Source of the DNA: Streptomyces carminius
GTDB lineage: Bacteria; Actinomycetota; Actinomycetes; Streptomycetales; Streptomycetaceae
Assembly: GCF_002794255.1 (NCBI RefSeq)
Contig: NZ_PGGW01000050.1
Location: forward strand, 62,001 to 126,000
Length of the DNA stretch: 64,000 nt
Reading direction: 5' to 3'
In this document: positions 53,179-63,955 of the stretch, in pieces
How positions within the stretch are numbered: the stretch's first letter is position 1
Layout: each line of letters begins with the position of its first letter
Made by a program: the position numbers and the translations under genes
Notes under the pieces: generated by a model
The model's database searches: none
Told to the model about the DNA's origin: nothing
Seen by the model: only the letters and a program-made list of their open reading frames with translations

Positions 53179-53693
53179 CGTGGCCGCCCGCCGACCGCGG
53201 CCCGTCGGCCCCGGTGCTGGCAGAGTCGCGTATCAAACCGTCGCGTACTCCCCGCCTCGGCTCGGCTTCCTGTGACTTTCCGTGACTGCCGCATCCCTTG
53301 GAGCGGGGAACTCGCGACACTCGAACACGCGGCTCTGCCGGTCTCAGCCCCCGTACGCCACTTCAGCGGAGGCGACCGCCCCGGCCGGTTGCAGTTGGGT
53401 CGAGGGCTGGTGCGATGCCGTTGAGCTGCCCGTTTCCAGCCCCGTCGCATCGAACTGTGTATGCGGTTCTCCCGTACAGGGCTCTCCGGCATCCTTCGCC
53501 GTCGGCGTTCGGAGAGTCCGCCGGGGCCGGAAGAGCCCGGGCGCGATGACAGCTCCGTTGAAGTTGATCGGCCCATGCCGACTGGCGTCCTGATGCGCCA
53601 CCCGCATGCGGACGGACAGGGACGGAAGCCCGCTGAACAGCCATTCTCCCCCTTCCGATGACATCCGCACACCGTGCGCCGGCCCGGTTCCGT
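53179..53693. other. 515-bp gap without an intact gene; relic sequence
   Basis: Codon use in every frame is unlike the neighbours and GC is lower, which suggests decayed or acquired DNA. The only recognised structure is the possible group II intron 3' end (53413-53484). Confidence 0.45.
53413..53484 (-). mobile_element. Possible group II intron 3'-end relic (domain V-VI)
   Basis: On the minus strand 53484-53452 forms a 33-nt hairpin beginning GAGCC (AGC triad), with a GAGA-type loop, a two-base bulge and ending GTTC, the layout of group II domain V but with mismatches. It is followed by a second stem, CGATGC pairing with GCATCG (53452-53413), and an inner GCTG/CAGC, like domain VI. No reverse transcriptase frame survives in the 5' direction. 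Suggestive only. Confidence 0.35.
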
Positions 53694-53722
53694 TTGACAT
53701 GCATAGCAAGCTATGTATTAAT
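53694..53722 (+). promoter_or_regulatory. Promoter with embedded MarR operator
   Basis: -35 TTGACA (53694-53699), 16-bp spacer, -10 TATTAA (53716-53721). The spacer is filled by the dyad CATAGC-AA-GCTATG (53702-53715). A near-consensus vegetative promoter with an operator between the boxes implies direct repression by the MarR protein it drives. Confidence 0.72.
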
Positions 53723-53753
53723 CGACGGCACAGAAGCCACCCGGAGGTCGATC

Positions 53754-54233
53754 ATGACGATGAAGCCCGAAGACCCCGCCGGCCCGCCGGTCCGGCGGCT
53801 GCCACGGGAGGAGTCACTGGGATACCAGGTCAACCACCTCGCGCGGCTTCTGGAGCGGGCCCTGCGGCTGCGCATCGAGGAGTACGGAGTCGTTCCCGGG
53901 CAGTTCGCCCCGCTGCTCGCGCTGTACGAGCAGGAGGGGTTCACCCAGCGGGAGCTGTGCGAGCGCGTCCAGATCGAGCAGCCGACCATGGCCAACACCC
54001 TGCAGAGGATGGAGCGCGACGGACTGATCCACCGCGTTCCCGATCCGCACGACAGACGCCAGGCGAAGGTGCTGCTGAGCGACCGGGCCCGCGAACTCCG
54101 TGAGCCCCTGATCGCCGCCGCCCGCGACGTCAACAGCCTTGCGACCCGCGGTCTGGACGCGGCGGAGGTCGCGCAACTGCTGAGCTTGATCGCGCGGTCC
54201 ATCGAGAATCTGGCATCCGCCGGGCGCTCCTGA
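53754..54233 (+). CDS. MarR-family regulator
   Basis: 159 residues. VNHLARLLERALRLRIEEYGVVPGQFAPLLALYEQEG, recognition helix VQIEQPTMANTLQRMERDGLI and wing DPHDRRQAKVLLSDR. GGAGG seven bases before ATG 53754. The adjacent membrane protein gene (32 bp downstream) is likely co-transcribed and co-repressed. No Cys for redox sensing; ligand unknown. Confidence 0.9.
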   Translation: MTMKPEDPAGPPVRRLPREESLGYQVNHLARLLERALRLRIEEYGVVPGQFAPLLALYEQEGFTQRELCERVQIEQPTMANTLQRMERDGLIHRVPDPHDRRQAKVLLSDRARELREPLIAAARDVNSLATRGLDAAEVAQLLSLIARSIENLASAGRS

Positions 54234-54265
54234 ACCCAAGACCTGAACCCGGGAAGGGAAAGTCC

Positions 54266-54742
54266 ATGAAGACCCGAGTGCACGCTGTTGCCGGGGTTCT
54301 GGCCCTGGCGCTGATCAGTCTCTTCTTCACGGCGTCGGCCGTGGTCGAGATCTTCGGCGACGATGCCGCTGTACGGGCCGTCAAGACCGCGGTGGTCTTC
54401 GCGCTGTTCGTCCTGGTGCCGTGCATGGCGATCACCGGCGCCACCGGTCGGAGCCTGGGCGCGCCGCGCCGCCGTGCTCCCCTGATCCGCCGCAAACAGC
54501 GGCGTATGGCGGCCGCCGCGGCGATCGGGCTGCTGGTCCTCGTCCCGTGCGCCATAACCCTGCGGATCTTCGCCGACGACGGCCGCTTCGACACGACGTT
54601 CGCGGTCGTCCAGGCCGTCGAATTCCTCGGCGGCGCCGTCAACATCACGCTCCTGGGGCTCAGCGCACGCGACGGCAGGCTTCTCACCGCGGCCGCCCGG
54701 CGACGCAAACGGCAGGCCGCGACCGTCGCAGTGCAGCCGTAG
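54266..54742 (+). CDS. Small four-helix membrane protein
   Basis: 158 residues with about four TM helices (VAGVLALALISLFFTASAVV, TAVVFALFVLVPCMAITG, AAAIGLLVLVPCAITLRIF, and a less hydrophobic one from VVQAVEFLGG). A basic loop PRRRAPLIRRKQRR joins helices two and three. GGGAAGGG before ATG 54266. The MarR partner suggests inducible expression; no transport family is recognised. The next 185 bp (54743-54927) show no gene. Confidence 0.75.
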   Translation: MKTRVHAVAGVLALALISLFFTASAVVEIFGDDAAVRAVKTAVVFALFVLVPCMAITGATGRSLGAPRRRAPLIRRKQRRMAAAAAIGLLVLVPCAITLRIFADDGRFDTTFAVVQAVEFLGGAVNITLLGLSARDGRLLTAAARRRKRQAATVAVQP

Positions 54743-54927
54743 TCCACACAGCCGTACCGGATCCGGGGCAACGTCAACTGCTCGGCCGCTACAGCTTCAC
54801 CGCCTCGCCCCAGCCGCCGGCGTCCTGTGCCCGCTTCGGGACCCTGATGTGCCGGAGCCGGACGAGACCGGTCGGGAGTGGTCGGGGCCGTCGCCGCCTG
54901 CGTCTCCGCAGGCCGTCGCCCGGTCGC

Positions 54928-55686
54928 TCAGAGGAGGGCGCCGCCGGAGACCTCGACTCGCTGGGCGGTGACCCAGCGCAGGCCCTCGGAGGCCAGCGTG
55001 GCGATGGCGTCGCCGATCTCCTCGGGTTCGCCGACGCGGCCGAGCGCGGTCTGTCCGGCCAGAACCCGGCGCATCTCGGCGTCGTCCCGCATCGCTCCAC
55101 CGTTGAAATCGGTGGCGGTCGGCCCCGGGGCGACGGAGTTGACCCGGATGCCGCGCGGGCCGAGTTCTGCGGCGAGGGTGCGGCTCAGGGCTTCGACGGC
55201 GGCCTTCGAGGCGGAGTAGACCGAGGTGGCGGGGCTGGTGTGGCGGGTCAGCGACGTCGAGACGTTGATGACGCGGCCGCCCTGGGCCAGCAGCGGCACA
55301 AGTGACTGGATGAGGAAGAACGTGCCCCGGACGTTGGTGCCCAGCACCGTGTCGAAGTCGTCGATCGTGACGTCCTCCAGCGGTCCGAAGATCCCCACTC
55401 CCGCGTTGTTGACCAGGATGTCGAGCCGCGAGGCACCCCAGCGCTCCAGCTGCTCGCCCAGTTCGGAGGTGAAGGACGCGAAAGAGGAGACGTCGCTGAT
55501 GTCGAGCCGGAGAACAGCGGCGGTCCCACCCACCGCCCGCACCTGTTCCACCGTCTCCTCGGCCCCGGCCGCGTCACCGCGGTGGGTGACGAGGACCCGC
55601 ACCCCGCGTGTGGCCAGAGCGATGGCCGCGCTGCGTCCGAGGCCGCGGTTCGCACCGGTCACCAAAGCGGTCTTGTCGATCGTCAT
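54928..55686 (-). CDS. SDR oxidoreductase under TetR control
   Basis: 252-residue classical SDR: TGANRGLG, NNAG, NVSTSLTRH (catalytic Ser), YSASKAA and the C-terminal GG-like ending VTAQRVEVSGGALL. GGAGGAAC precedes ATG 55686. It diverges from a TetR gene, and two identical-architecture operators lie between them, one close to each gene. Substrate unknown. Confidence 0.88.
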   Translation of the reverse strand: MTIDKTALVTGANRGLGRSAAIALATRGVRVLVTHRGDAAGAEETVEQVRAVGGTAAVLRLDISDVSSFASFTSELGEQLERWGASRLDILVNNAGVGIFGPLEDVTIDDFDTVLGTNVRGTFFLIQSLVPLLAQGGRVINVSTSLTRHTSPATSVYSASKAAVEALSRTLAAELGPRGIRVNSVAPGPTATDFNGGAMRDDAEMRRVLAGQTALGRVGEPEEIGDAIATLASEGLRWVTAQRVEVSGGALL

Positions 55687-55742
55687 GAGCTGTTCCTCCA
55701 CCGCGCGGCTACCGGAACTCGCCCGGGCGCCACAGATAGGAT

Positions 55743-55760
55743 GCGAGTCACTCGACTCGC
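55743..55760. promoter_or_regulatory. TetR operator 1 (SDR side)
   Basis: GCGAGTC and GACTCGC around ACTC. It lies just upstream of a -10-like TATCT of the minus-strand SDR. Confidence 0.75.
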
Positions 55761-55791
55761 CTTACTCGCGTACCGTAAGCGGGGCCATCAA

Positions 55792-55811
55792 GGCGAGTCA
55801 AGTGACTCGCC
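55792..55811. promoter_or_regulatory. TetR operator 2 (regulator side)
   Basis: GGCGAGTCA and TGACTCGCC around AG; it contains the same GCGAGTC-N4-GACTCGC core as operator 1, centred 50 bp away. It lies about 25 bp before the TetR start and overlaps the expected -35. Confidence 0.78.
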
Positions 55812-55835
55812 TCGGGTCTGCGGCATACTGTCCGC

Positions 55836-56489
55836 ATGGCAGCAGAGCTCTCCGCACACCACCGCAGACTCGCTCAGCAGAAACGCGAGGCGATCACCAC
55901 CGCGGCCACAGAACTGTTCCTGGAGCGCGGCTACGACGGCACCTCACTGGCGCGGATCGCCGAAGCGGCCGGGGTCTCGAAGTCCACCCTGTTCAAGCAA
56001 TTCCCCACCAAGGCGGCCCTCTTCGAGGCCATCGTCACCGAGTCCTGGCAGCGTGACGCCGGCGACGCCGCCGCGCGGCCGCGGACCGGAGACCTGCGCT
56101 CCGGACTGACGGCCATCGGCCACCGCTATGCCGACCTGGTCGGCCGGCCCGGCATGGCGGCCCTGTTCCGGATCGTCATCGCCGAACTGCCCCGTTTCCC
56201 CGAACTGGGACGGATGCAGTTCGAGCTCGGCAAACTGCCCTACTTCACCTCCGTCCAGCACTACCTGGAAGCCGAGCACGAGGCGGGCAACGCCGATGTC
56301 CCGGACGCCGTGAGCGCCGCGAACCAGTTCCTCGGCATGATCGCCAACTACGTCCTGTGGCCCCGCATGCTGCTGACCGACTGGAACCCCGCAGCCGCCG
56401 ACATCCACGACGCCGTCGAACAGGCCGTCCAGACCATGCTCGCCAGATACACCCCGGCCCGCCGGCCCGACCCGAAGCCGGAACGCTGA
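55836..56489 (+). CDS. TetR-family regulator
   Basis: 217 residues. HTH: AITTAATELFLERGYDGTSLARIAEAAGVSKSTLFKQFPTKAALFEAIV. The C-terminal ligand domain is of the AefR-like C-terminal type (AALFRIVIAELPRFPELG). ATG 55836, -10-like CATACT at 55824-55829. Very probably binds the twin operators and represses itself and the divergent SDR gene until a small-molecule ligand binds. The 152-bp gap after it holds no gene. Confidence 0.9.
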   Translation: MAAELSAHHRRLAQQKREAITTAATELFLERGYDGTSLARIAEAAGVSKSTLFKQFPTKAALFEAIVTESWQRDAGDAAARPRTGDLRSGLTAIGHRYADLVGRPGMAALFRIVIAELPRFPELGRMQFELGKLPYFTSVQHYLEAEHEAGNADVPDAVSAANQFLGMIANYVLWPRMLLTDWNPAAADIHDAVEQAVQTMLARYTPARRPDPKPER

Positions 56490-56641
56490 CACCGGCGCGC
56501 AGTGCTCAACATCCGCGACGCCCCCACTCGGCGGCGCCTGTCGGTAAACGATCGTTCCCGGCCCGCCCTGGGGCGGACGCCGCGCTGTGCGCCGACCACC
56601 GGCGCGTCCGGGCCGGTGGCCGGAGGCCCGCACGGGACGGG

Positions 56642-57316
56642 CTAGCTCCGCCGGTGCCCTATCAGCCGGGGTTTCTGTTCCAGCCCGTCCAGGCCGTGCC
56701 AGGCGAGGTTCACCAGGTGGGCGGCCACCTCGGACTTGTTCGGCCGGCGGGCGTTCAGCCACCACTGGCCCGTCAGCGCCACCATGCCCACCAGGGCCTG
56801 GGCGTACAGCGGCGCCAGCTTGGGGTCGAAGCCGCGCGCCTTGAACTCCAGGCCCAGGATGTCCTCCACCTGGGTGGCGATGTCGCTGATCAGGGAGGCG
56901 AAGGTGCCCGTGGACTGGGCGACGGGCGAGTCCCGCACCAGGATGCGGAAGCCGTCGGTGTACTGCTCGATGTAGTCCAGCAGCGCGAACGCCGCCTGCT
57001 CCAGGAGCTCACGCGGGTGGCCGCCGGTCAGCGCGCCGGTCACCATGTCCAGCAGCCGGCTCATCTCCCGGTCGACCACCACCGCGTACAGCCCCTCCTT
57101 GCCGCCGAAGTGCTCGTACACCACCGGCTTGGAGACCCCGGCCTTGGCCGCGATCTCCTCCACCGAGGTGCCCTCGAAGCCGCGTTCGGCGAAGAGCGCG
57201 CGACCGATGTCCAGCAGTTGCTCGCGGCGCTCCTTCCCCGTCATCCGGCGGCGCCTGCGCCGGGTCGGGTCCGGGGCCCTGGCCCTGTCCTTGGTACTGC
57301 CGTCGTCGGTCGCCAC
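56642..57316 (-). CDS. TetR-family regulator of the desaturase operon
   Basis: 224 residues. Arg-rich start (DPTRRRRRRMTGKERREQLL), HTH LFAERGFEGTSVEEIAAKAGVSKPVVYEHFGGKEGLYAV and a TetR_C domain resembling fatty-acid-linked regulators. GTG 57316 starts seven bases after the desaturase stop, so both are one operon: the regulator is made with the enzyme. Its probable operator is the large dyad at 58366-58398. An acyl-CoA ligand would be logical but is inference. Confidence 0.88.
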   Translation of the reverse strand: MATDDGSTKDRARAPDPTRRRRRRMTGKERREQLLDIGRALFAERGFEGTSVEEIAAKAGVSKPVVYEHFGGKEGLYAVVVDREMSRLLDMVTGALTGGHPRELLEQAAFALLDYIEQYTDGFRILVRDSPVAQSTGTFASLISDIATQVEDILGLEFKARGFDPKLAPLYAQALVGMVALTGQWWLNARRPNKSEVAAHLVNLAWHGLDGLEQKPRLIGHRRS

Positions 57317-57323
57317 ACCCCCA

Positions 57324-58325
57324 TCATGCCGCCTCGGCGGCCTCCGGCCTCCGGCGGGCGTCGATCCGCTTCTGCGACGGCCAGCGCACGTCGTACGCCC
57401 AGCCCGCCTTCTCGAACCAGCGGATCAGCCGCGCGCTGGAGTCGACCTGCCCCTTGAGCACCCCGTGCCGGGCGCAGGTGGGGTCGGCGTGGTGCAGGTT
57501 GTGCCAGGACTCGCCGCAGGACAGCACGGCCAGCCACCACACGTTGCCGGAGCGGTCCCGTGACTTGAACGGGCGCCTGCCGACCGCGTGGCAGATGGAG
57601 TTGATCGACCAGGTGACGTGGTGCAGCAGCGCCACCCGCACCAGGGAGCCCCAGAAGAACGCGGTCAGCGCGCCCTGCCAGGACATCGTGACCAGACCGC
57701 CGACCACCGCGGGGAAGAGCAGCGAGACGGCCGTCCACAGCACGAACTGGCGGGAGATGCGGCGGATCACCGGGTCCTTGATCAGATCCGGGGCGTACTT
57801 GTGCTGAGGTGTCTGCTCCTCGTCGAACATCCACCCCATGTGGGCCCACCACAGGCCCTTGAGCAGGGCGGGGACGGTCTCGCCGTACCGCCACGGGGAG
57901 TGCGGGTCGCCCTCGGCGTCGGAGTACTTGTGGTGCTTGCGGTGGTCGGCGACCCACCGCACCAGCGGGCCCTCCACCGCCAGCGAGCCGGCGACGGCCA
58001 GGGCGACGCGCAGCGGCTTCTTCGCCTTGAAGGCGCCGTGCGTGAAGTAGCGGTGGAAGCCGATGGTGATGCCGTGGCAGCCCAGGAAGTACATGCCCAC
58101 CAGGAGCCCGAGGTCCAGCCAGCTCACCCCCCAGCCCCAGGCCAGGGGGATCGCGGCCAGCAGGGCGAGGAAGGGCACGACGATGAAGAGCAGCAGGGTG
58201 ATCTGCTCGACGGAGCGGCGCCTGTCGCCGCCGAGCGTGGCGGAGGGGAGCGGGGACTCCTCCTGCGGCCGGTTCCACGGGGGGACTTCGGTGGTGTCGT
58301 TGTGCACGTCCGGACTAATGCTCAT
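57324..58325 (-). CDS. Acyl-CoA (delta-9) fatty acid desaturase
   Basis: Di-iron membrane enzyme introducing a double bond in acyl chains to adjust membrane fluidity. 333 residues. Three His boxes: HRYFTH, HRKHHKYS and SWHNLHH, plus the extra His in HHVTWSINS. Four TM segments (for example LLLFIVVPFLALLAAIPLAW). ATG 58325. An extended dyad operator lies 41 bp upstream, and a TetR gene follows in the operon. Confidence 0.92.
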   Translation of the reverse strand: MSISPDVHNDTTEVPPWNRPQEESPLPSATLGGDRRRSVEQITLLLFIVVPFLALLAAIPLAWGWGVSWLDLGLLVGMYFLGCHGITIGFHRYFTHGAFKAKKPLRVALAVAGSLAVEGPLVRWVADHRKHHKYSDAEGDPHSPWRYGETVPALLKGLWWAHMGWMFDEEQTPQHKYAPDLIKDPVIRRISRQFVLWTAVSLLFPAVVGGLVTMSWQGALTAFFWGSLVRVALLHHVTWSINSICHAVGRRPFKSRDRSGNVWWLAVLSCGESWHNLHHADPTCARHGVLKGQVDSSARLIRWFEKAGWAYDVRWPSQKRIDARRRPEAAEAA

Positions 58326-58365
58326 GAAGAAACTCTCGATTGAATCCGGGGGACGGGGGTCTCTT

Positions 58366-58398
58366 ACTTACGGTGCCGTAACCTACGGCATCGTAAGT
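58366..58398. promoter_or_regulatory. Extended dyad operator of the desaturase-TetR operon
   Basis: ACTTACGGTGCCGTA and TACGGCATCGTAAGT (15-bp arms, one mismatch) around ACC. Each arm contains its own smaller dyad (TTACGG/CCGTAA; TACG/CGTA), so it may bind two TetR dimers. Confidence 0.75.
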
Positions 58399-58538
58399 AT
58401 GGCAGTCCTGAACACAGGGACAAGGGGGCCGCATGGTGGACGTGGCTGATCCACGGAAACCGGCGCGGCCTATCCTGGTGGTCGTCGGACAACGCGGTCC
58501 GTGACCTGCCAGAAGCATCGCCGCAAGGAGCCGCACCT

Positions 58539-61394
<2,856 letters not shown>

Positions 61395-61448
61395 CGCGGC
61401 CCCGGCGCCGCCCTGACGCCGCGCCGCCCCGGTGGCGGACGGACACGG

Positions 61449-61488
61449 GCGAAGGGCCCCTCTCCCGGCCGGGAGAGGGGCCCTTCGC
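61449..61488. terminator. 40-bp perfect palindrome terminator
   Basis: Arms GCGAAGGGCCCCTCTCCCGG and its exact complement with no spacer, 55 bp after ppc and before the convergent LAXTG gene; effective on both strands. Confidence 0.88.
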
Positions 61489-61544
61489 GCTGTGCGGTAC
61501 CGCGGATGGCCGCGCGGTGCCGTGCGGCACCGACGTGCCGGGGA

Positions 61545-62375
61545 TCAGGCCTCGTGGACGCCCTTGCGGCGGCGCACCACCAGGTAGGAGCCCGCGCCCA
61601 GCAGCGCGGCGGCGGCCGCGGCGAGCGCGGCGACCGGGGCGGAGGAGCCGGTGTCGGCCAGGTTGCCGCCGCCGTTGGGGACCTCGCCGGTCGTGCCCTC
61701 GGTGCTCTCGCCGGTGGTGGTCTCGCCGGTGGTGCCTTCGGTGCTCTCGCCGGTGGTGGTCTCGCCCGTGGTGCCTTCGGTGCTCTCGCCGGTGGTGGTC
61801 TCGCCCGTGGTGCCTTCGGTCGTCTCGCCGGTGGTGGTCTCGCCGGTGGTGCCTTCGGTCGTCTCGCCGGTGGTGGTCTCGCCGGTGGTGCCTTCGGTCG
61901 TCTCGCCCGTGGTGCCTTCGGTCGTCTCGCCGGTGGTTCCGCCGTCGGTCCCGCCCGTCTCGGTGGCGGGGCAGGTGTGGGACAGGTTGAACTTCTTCAG
62001 GTTCCCGCCCTTCACCTCGGCCTCGATGGCGGTGAGCTTCGCACCGGGCTCGGAGGCCACGTAGGCGTGCTTGTCGGACGGCGGCCCGAAGTCGGTGATC
62101 GTCTGCGTGCCACCGGGCTCGAAGGTGACCGTCAGTTCGACGAACGTGGCCTTGTTGCCGGGCAGGACGAAGTGCCAGCCGTCCTTGTCATCCGGGACGG
62201 TGGGGCAGTCGTCCTCCTGCGGCGCCGCGCCGTCGTCCTCGGTGGCGGTGCGGGGCAGCGGCTGGCGCAGTTCCGGGGAGTAGGTGTCCGTCGCGAACGC
62301 GGGAGCGGCCGGGGCCAGCAGCAGTGCGGCCGCCGCGGAGACCGCAGCGGTACGCGTCCAGGTGAGAGTACGCAT
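61545..62375 (-). CDS. LAXTG cell-wall-anchored surface protein with Thr-rich stalk
   Basis: 276 residues. Signal peptide ends APAFA; a globular part of about 110 residues (DGWHFVLPGNKATFVELTVTF, two Cys) is followed by a stalk of 13-residue Thr/Gly/Glu repeats. Then LADTG, a hydrophobic helix (VAALAAAAAALLGAGSYLVV) and RRRKGVHEA. LADTG matches the LAXTG motif of class E sortases. The Thr-rich stalk would be a natural substrate for the protein mannosyltransferase in this window. ATG 62375. The ligand of the head domain is unknown. Confidence 0.87.
   Translation of the reverse strand: MRTLTWTRTAAVSAAAALLLAPAAPAFATDTYSPELRQPLPRTATEDDGAAPQEDDCPTVPDDKDGWHFVLPGNKATFVELTVTFEPGGTQTITDFGPPSDKHAYVASEPGAKLTAIEAEVKGGNLKKFNLSHTCPATETGGTDGGTTGETTEGTTGETTEGTTGETTTGETTEGTTGETTTGETTEGTTGETTTGESTEGTTGETTTGESTEGTTGETTTGESTEGTTGEVPNGGGNLADTGSSAPVAALAAAAAALLGAGSYLVVRRRKGVHEA
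61681..61941 (-). repeat. 39-bp (and 24-bp) coding tandem repeats
   Basis: Five near-identical 39-bp units (TEGTTGETTTGE plus Ser or Thr) and two shortened 24-bp units (TEGTTGET) code for the stalk. The DNA copies are almost identical, a sign of recent expansion or homogenisation. Confidence 0.85.
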
Positions 62376-62613
62376 AGATGAGCTACCACCTTCGGTGGCG
62401 GAGGTGTCAGGGACGCGTGGGGGGTGAGGTGGCCGTAGCCTGCTTCCGTCCCGCCATGCCGGTCAAGCGCGATACGTCCCATCCGTGCGGTTGTGCCACA
62501 CCTGCACCAGAAAGCGGAGTATAACAATCAGATTAACGGTGCAGGTCGTGGTCCCGGACCCGGCCCGGGCCGGGAAGGCCGTCCCGGGCCGGAAAGCCGC
62601 CGCGCGGGCCCGC

Positions 62614-63180
62614 TCACAGCACCGCGAACGCGGCCCCGACCAGTGCCAGACCCAGCAGCCCCGACGCCCAGGCCGTACGCCGCATGTGCAGACCGCCCGC
62701 GATCACCAGCGAGGCCAGCAGCAGCGCGCCCGCGAACGGCAGCCACGCGTGCAGGATGCCGGGAAGGCCGGTGCGCAGCACCTCGCCCGTGCCCGGCCAC
62801 AGGACGACCGGCAGCGCCTCCCCGCGGTCGTGGGAGACCAGCGCGTCGAGGACCACCTCGGGACGCTCGCCCGCGCCGCCGCCGTCCGCGGGGGTGAACA
62901 GGCCCGTGCACGTCCAGCCGTCGCACTCGTCGACCGTCATCATGCCGCGCACCCCGCCCCGGTCGGCCACCACGCGGCGCATGGCGTCCAGGGACGTCCA
63001 GGCCCCGGCCATCAGCAGCGCGGCCGCCACCGCGCCCATCAGCCACGCCTGCACCAGAAGCAGCAGGCCGTACACGCTCTCGCCGACCCGGCGCACCGGG
63101 CCGCGCCGGGACATGCGGCGGGACATGCGGCGGGAGGAGGAGCGGGAGGAGGCAGGTGACCCAGATGACCCAGACGACAT
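62614..63180 (-). CDS. Two-helix membrane protein with extracytoplasmic domain
   Basis: 188 residues. A Ser/Arg-rich N-terminus (SRSSSRRMSRRMSRRG) is followed by TM1 (LLLLVQAWLMGAVAAALLMAG), a loop domain of about 70 residues with a Cys pair (VDECDGWTCTGLF), and TM2 to TM3 (AWLPFAGALLLASLVIAGG, ASGLLGLALVGAAFAVL). The layout recalls DUF3592-type proteins. ATG 63180 is chosen for its AAGGA eight bases upstream; ATG 63198 and TTG 63216 are in frame. Function unknown. Confidence 0.7.
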   Translation of the reverse strand: MSSGSSGSPASSRSSSRRMSRRMSRRGPVRRVGESVYGLLLLVQAWLMGAVAAALLMAGAWTSLDAMRRVVADRGGVRGMMTVDECDGWTCTGLFTPADGGGAGERPEVVLDALVSHDRGEALPVVLWPGTGEVLRTGLPGILHAWLPFAGALLLASLVIAGGLHMRRTAWASGLLGLALVGAAFAVL

Positions 63181-63260
63181 GGCCGGATCCTTGGCCATGG
63201 CGATACGGAAGGTCAACCTCCGTGGGTCCTATGCCCTGTCCGCGGCCTCTCGGCCGGTAC

Positions 63261-63851
63261 TCAGGAGTTGTAGGTGTTCTGCGCCCGTTCCAGACCGTCC
63301 AGCACGAGGCACTCCACGGCGTCGGCGGCCCGGTCCACGAGGTAGTCCAGCTCCTTGCGTTCCGCGGCGGAGAAGTCCTTCAGCACGAAGTCGGCCACCT
63401 GCATCCGCCCCGGCGGCCGGCCGATGCCGAACCGGACCCGGTGGTAGTCGGGGCCGAGCGCCTTCGACAGGGACTTCAGCCCGTTGTGGCCGTTGTCCCC
63501 GCCGCCCCGCTTCAGCCGCAGCGCCCCGTAGTCGAGGTCCAGCTCGTCGTGGACGACGACCAGCCGCTCCGGCGGCACCTTGTAGAAGTCGCGCAGCGCG
63601 GTCACCGGGCCACCGGAGAGGTTCATGAACGACATCGGCTTCGCCAGCACCACCCGGCGGCCCCCGGCACCCGGCGCGCCCAGCCGGCCCTCCAGCACCT
63701 GCGCCCGCGACCGGTGCGCCCTGAACCTGCCGCCCATCCGCCCGGCGAGCAGGTCGGCGACCATGAACCCCGCGTTGTGCCGGTTCGCCGCGTACTCCGG
63801 ACCGGGGTTGCCCAGGCCCACCACGAGCCAGGGGGCGTCGGCGTCACTCAT
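63261..63851 (-). CDS. pth: Peptidyl-tRNA hydrolase
   Basis: Releases tRNA from peptidyl-tRNAs dropped by the ribosome. 196 residues. [20 protein letters not shown] with the catalytic His, [21 protein letters not shown] and [16 protein letters not shown] are all present. ATG 63851 chosen over a longer upstream frame because the family motif starts here and GAGAGGG is upstream. It follows rplY, the usual actinobacterial arrangement. Confidence 0.95.
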   Translation of the reverse strand: MSDADAPWLVVGLGNPGPEYAANRHNAGFMVADLLAGRMGGRFRAHRSRAQVLEGRLGAPGAGGRRVVLAKPMSFMNLSGGPVTALRDFYKVPPERLVVVHDELDLDYGALRLKRGGGDNGHNGLKSLSKALGPDYHRVRFGIGRPPGRMQVADFVLKDFSAAERKELDYLVDRAADAVECLVLDGLERAQNTYNS

Positions 63852-63955
63852 CGTCGTCCCTCTCTGCGGGTCCCGCGGCTCCCGCGGCGGATCGTCACGG
63901 CGGCCGCCGCCCCGCGCCCAGGGCGCGAGGCGGCGGAGGAAACGCGGACCGCGGG

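Noticed and set aside
49918..58398. Secondary-metabolite biosynthetic cluster
   Set aside because: No PKS, NRPS, terpene synthase or other scaffold-forming enzyme; the genes form small independent regulator-enzyme pairs.
61681..61941. CRISPR-like array
   Set aside because: The repeats are in-frame Thr/Gly/Glu codons of a surface-protein stalk, with no unique spacers and no cas genes.
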